Assembly: GCA_004298155.1 (NCBI GenBank)
Contig: SCRD01000028.1
Coordinates: forward strand, 124,001 to 188,000
DNA from: Acidobacteriota bacterium
GTDB taxonomy: Bacteria > Acidobacteriota > Terriglobia > UBA7540
Length of the DNA: 64,000 nucleotides
Direction: 5' to 3'
Notes under the pieces: model-generated
The model's input: only the letters and a program-made list of their open reading frames with translations
Databases searched by the model: none
What the model was told of the DNA's origin: nothing
Program-made: the position numbers and the translations under genes
Shown here: positions 62,533 through 64,000 of the stretch, piece after piece
Layout of the letters: each line of letters starts with the position of its first letter
Numbering within the stretch: the stretch's first letter is position 1

Positions 62533-63954
62533 ATGCGCCGCATCCCTGGCGCTATGCTGGCGATCCTTTTCCTGACGTTGATTTCTTTTGCCGGGCAGCG
62601 CGTAAAAGTGAGGAAGGCGCATTTCGATCTGAAAGAAGCGCCGAACGTGTTTCTGGTTACTTTTGACACGACGCGGGCCGACCATCTGTCCTGTTACGGG
62701 TACGTCCGGAGGACCTCGCCGACCATTGACAATCTGGCGGCGCATGGGGTCCTGTTTGAGAACGCCTACACGGCCATTCCCCTTACCGGGCCCTCGCATA
62801 TCTCAATGATGACCTCGCTCTACCCTCAGCAGCATGGCGCTGCTATTAACGGGATGCACATGTCGACGAATCCCCACCCCGTCCTGCTGTCCCAGATACT
62901 CCATCAACTCGGGTACCGGACGGCGGCATTTATCAGCGCCTGGCCTCTGAAGAAGGGCATCACAGGTCTGGGGCGGGGCTTTAACGTCTACAATGAGAAT
63001 TTCTCATACCATTACAAAGTGGTCAACGCGGCCCGCCACGGCAACGAAGTTGGCGACGCCAGCCGCCGCTGGTTGGAAAGACACGGACGCTCGAAGTTTT
63101 TCCTCTGGGTCCACTATTTTGATCCGCACCATCCTTATGATTTGCATCCTGAGTTTGCCAATCTTCCGAAGCAAAAGAATGCCAGGATCTTTCCCGTGTC
63201 GTCGGCGATTGATGCAGACCGGGCCGCCAAAATCCGTGCCTACGACAGCGAAATTGCATTTGATGATAACGATCTGGCGAAAACGCTGAAGCTACTGGAC
63301 GATCTGGGCGTACGAGACAACACCCTCATCGTTTTTGTGGCGGACCACGGCGAAAGCCTGGGCGAGAACGGTATCTGGGGACACGGTGATCACATCGACC
63401 AGCCGACGATACACGTTCCTATGATCTATTCGTACCCCAAGGAAATCCCGCAGGGGGAGCGGATCACCACAAACGTCTCCACCGTAGACATTTTACCGAC
63501 GATTCTCAGTTACGTAGGTCTACAATTCCACGTCCCTGGCCAATCCGGATACAGCTTGAACCCATTGATCGCGGACGGTGGAAAGAATGCCACGGGGCAG
63601 CCCACCTTCTTCCTGACCTATCCGGAGCCGACCCTGCTCCCTCCACAGTGGATGAGCGTGTTCTGGAGCTGGGCAGAGACGAAGCGCGCCCCTTCGTTTC
63701 GGGGATTCGTCGAAGGCGACCTCAAGGTGATTACATCCGGAGACAGCGACGCTCTCAAAGTCTACCGGCTCGGGGAAGCCTTTTCACAGGAAAATCCGCT
63801 GCCTTCAAACGAAGTGAGCGTCGCGAACCTCAGCGGATACAGGGAAGATATTGATACCTGGTTCAACCAGACAAATCGGGGACTCAATCCTCAAGGTCGG
63901 CTTTCGAAGCAGGACGTCGAAATGCTGAAAAGCCTCGGCTATGCAAATCCTTGA
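62533..63954 (+). CDS. Sulfatase-fold (alkaline phosphatase superfamily) protein, probably secreted
   Basis: A 473-aa protein with a signal peptide (GAMLAILFLTLISFAG). Family marks are NVFLVTFDTTRADHLSCYGY, PTIDNLAAHGVLFENAYT, VHYFDPHHPYDLHP and VADHGESLGE. The sulfatase active site (Cys/Ser-x-Pro-x-Arg) reads PLTGPSHIS, so there is no Cys or Ser to become formylglycine; a Thr nucleophile of phosphatase/phosphotransferase type is likelier. The ATG at 62533 has a GGAGGTG site. It starts 79 bp after the ABC ATPase and could be in the same operon. Confidence 0.88.
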   Translation: MRRIPGAMLAILFLTLISFAGQRVKVRKAHFDLKEAPNVFLVTFDTTRADHLSCYGYVRRTSPTIDNLAAHGVLFENAYTAIPLTGPSHISMMTSLYPQQHGAAINGMHMSTNPHPVLLSQILHQLGYRTAAFISAWPLKKGITGLGRGFNVYNENFSYHYKVVNAARHGNEVGDASRRWLERHGRSKFFLWVHYFDPHHPYDLHPEFANLPKQKNARIFPVSSAIDADRAAKIRAYDSEIAFDDNDLAKTLKLLDDLGVRDNTLIVFVADHGESLGENGIWGHGDHIDQPTIHVPMIYSYPKEIPQGERITTNVSTVDILPTILSYVGLQFHVPGQSGYSLNPLIADGGKNATGQPTFFLTYPEPTLLPPQWMSVFWSWAETKRAPSFRGFVEGDLKVITSGDSDALKVYRLGEAFSQENPLPSNEVSVANLSGYREDIDTWFNQTNRGLNPQGRLSKQDVEMLKSLGYANP

Positions 63955-64000
63955 CAGCGCCTGCGGCGAGTGTCTACGTGGAATCGGCAGTTTTGGCGTC

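Overview
The window reads as a chromosomal segment of an acidobacterium (Acidobacteriota, probably soil- or sediment-living). Pointers are an Oar-like TonB-dependent receptor with a carboxypeptidase-regulatory N-terminal domain, a padR gene followed by two 'acidobacterial duplicated orphan permease' (ADOP) genes, many Tat-exported carbohydrate enzymes, and a cupin that keeps the metal-ligand positions I remember for the hydroxynitrile lyase of the acidobacterium Granulicella. The assignment rests on gene content only. I saw no rRNA, tRNA, CRISPR array or intact mobile element.

Region 1 (1-13 kb) is a nitrate-respiration and nitrosative-stress block. On the plus strand run narG (3' end only), narH, narJ, narI, a Rieske protein, a cytochrome b/c fusion and a 7Fe ferredoxin. 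This suggests a quinol-oxidising bc-type module tied to a membrane nitrate reductase. Facing it on the minus strand are a DUF2249 protein, a redoxin without its usual cysteine, two receiver-like proteins without the phosphoacceptor Asp, an Fe-S-centre repair protein (ScdA/RIC), a methionine synthase split into two overlapping genes, a methyltransferase and an HPP-family membrane protein (a family that includes nitrite carriers). A broken REP-associated transposase lies at 13.3 kb.

Region 2 (13.8-31.3 kb) looks like a glycan/sugar-acid utilisation locus: three exported TIM-barrel hydrolase-like proteins, a TonB receptor and a TPR protein on the plus strand. Opposite them is an apparent operon encoding a lactate-permease-family carrier, a secreted cupin, a Tat-exported parallel beta-helix protein, a KdgD-type dehydratase and an exported mannonate-dehydratase-like protein. 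The 700-bp gap at 31.3-32.0 kb is rich in palindromes and has a strong terminator without an obvious gene in front of it.

Region 3 (32.0-38.5 kb) holds padR and two tandem ADOP permeases. A REP-like palindrome precedes each permease, and decayed AT-rich repeats fill all three spacers.

Region 4 (38.8-56 kb) is mixed: an exported sugar isomerase-like protein, a DUF433/DUF5615 toxin-antitoxin pair whose toxin has lost its DEN motif, a nitrilase-family protein behind an OmpA-like protein, a DUF5009 acyltransferase-like membrane protein, an EEP/phospholipase-D pair, an alcohol dehydrogenase, the cupin hydroxynitrile lyase, an O-methyltransferase-like gene, a dimethylformamidase-like lipoprotein, a radical SAM/SPASM protein and a class A beta-lactamase-like hydrolase.

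Region 5 (56-64 kb) has an HD-GYP response regulator, pyrB, an XRE regulator, a two-gene FtsX/LolD-type ABC transporter and a sulfatase-fold protein.

The most promising things to follow up are the respiratory block with its cluster of apparently inactivated signalling or redox proteins and split B12-independent methionine synthase, and the structured gap at 31.7-32.0 kb.
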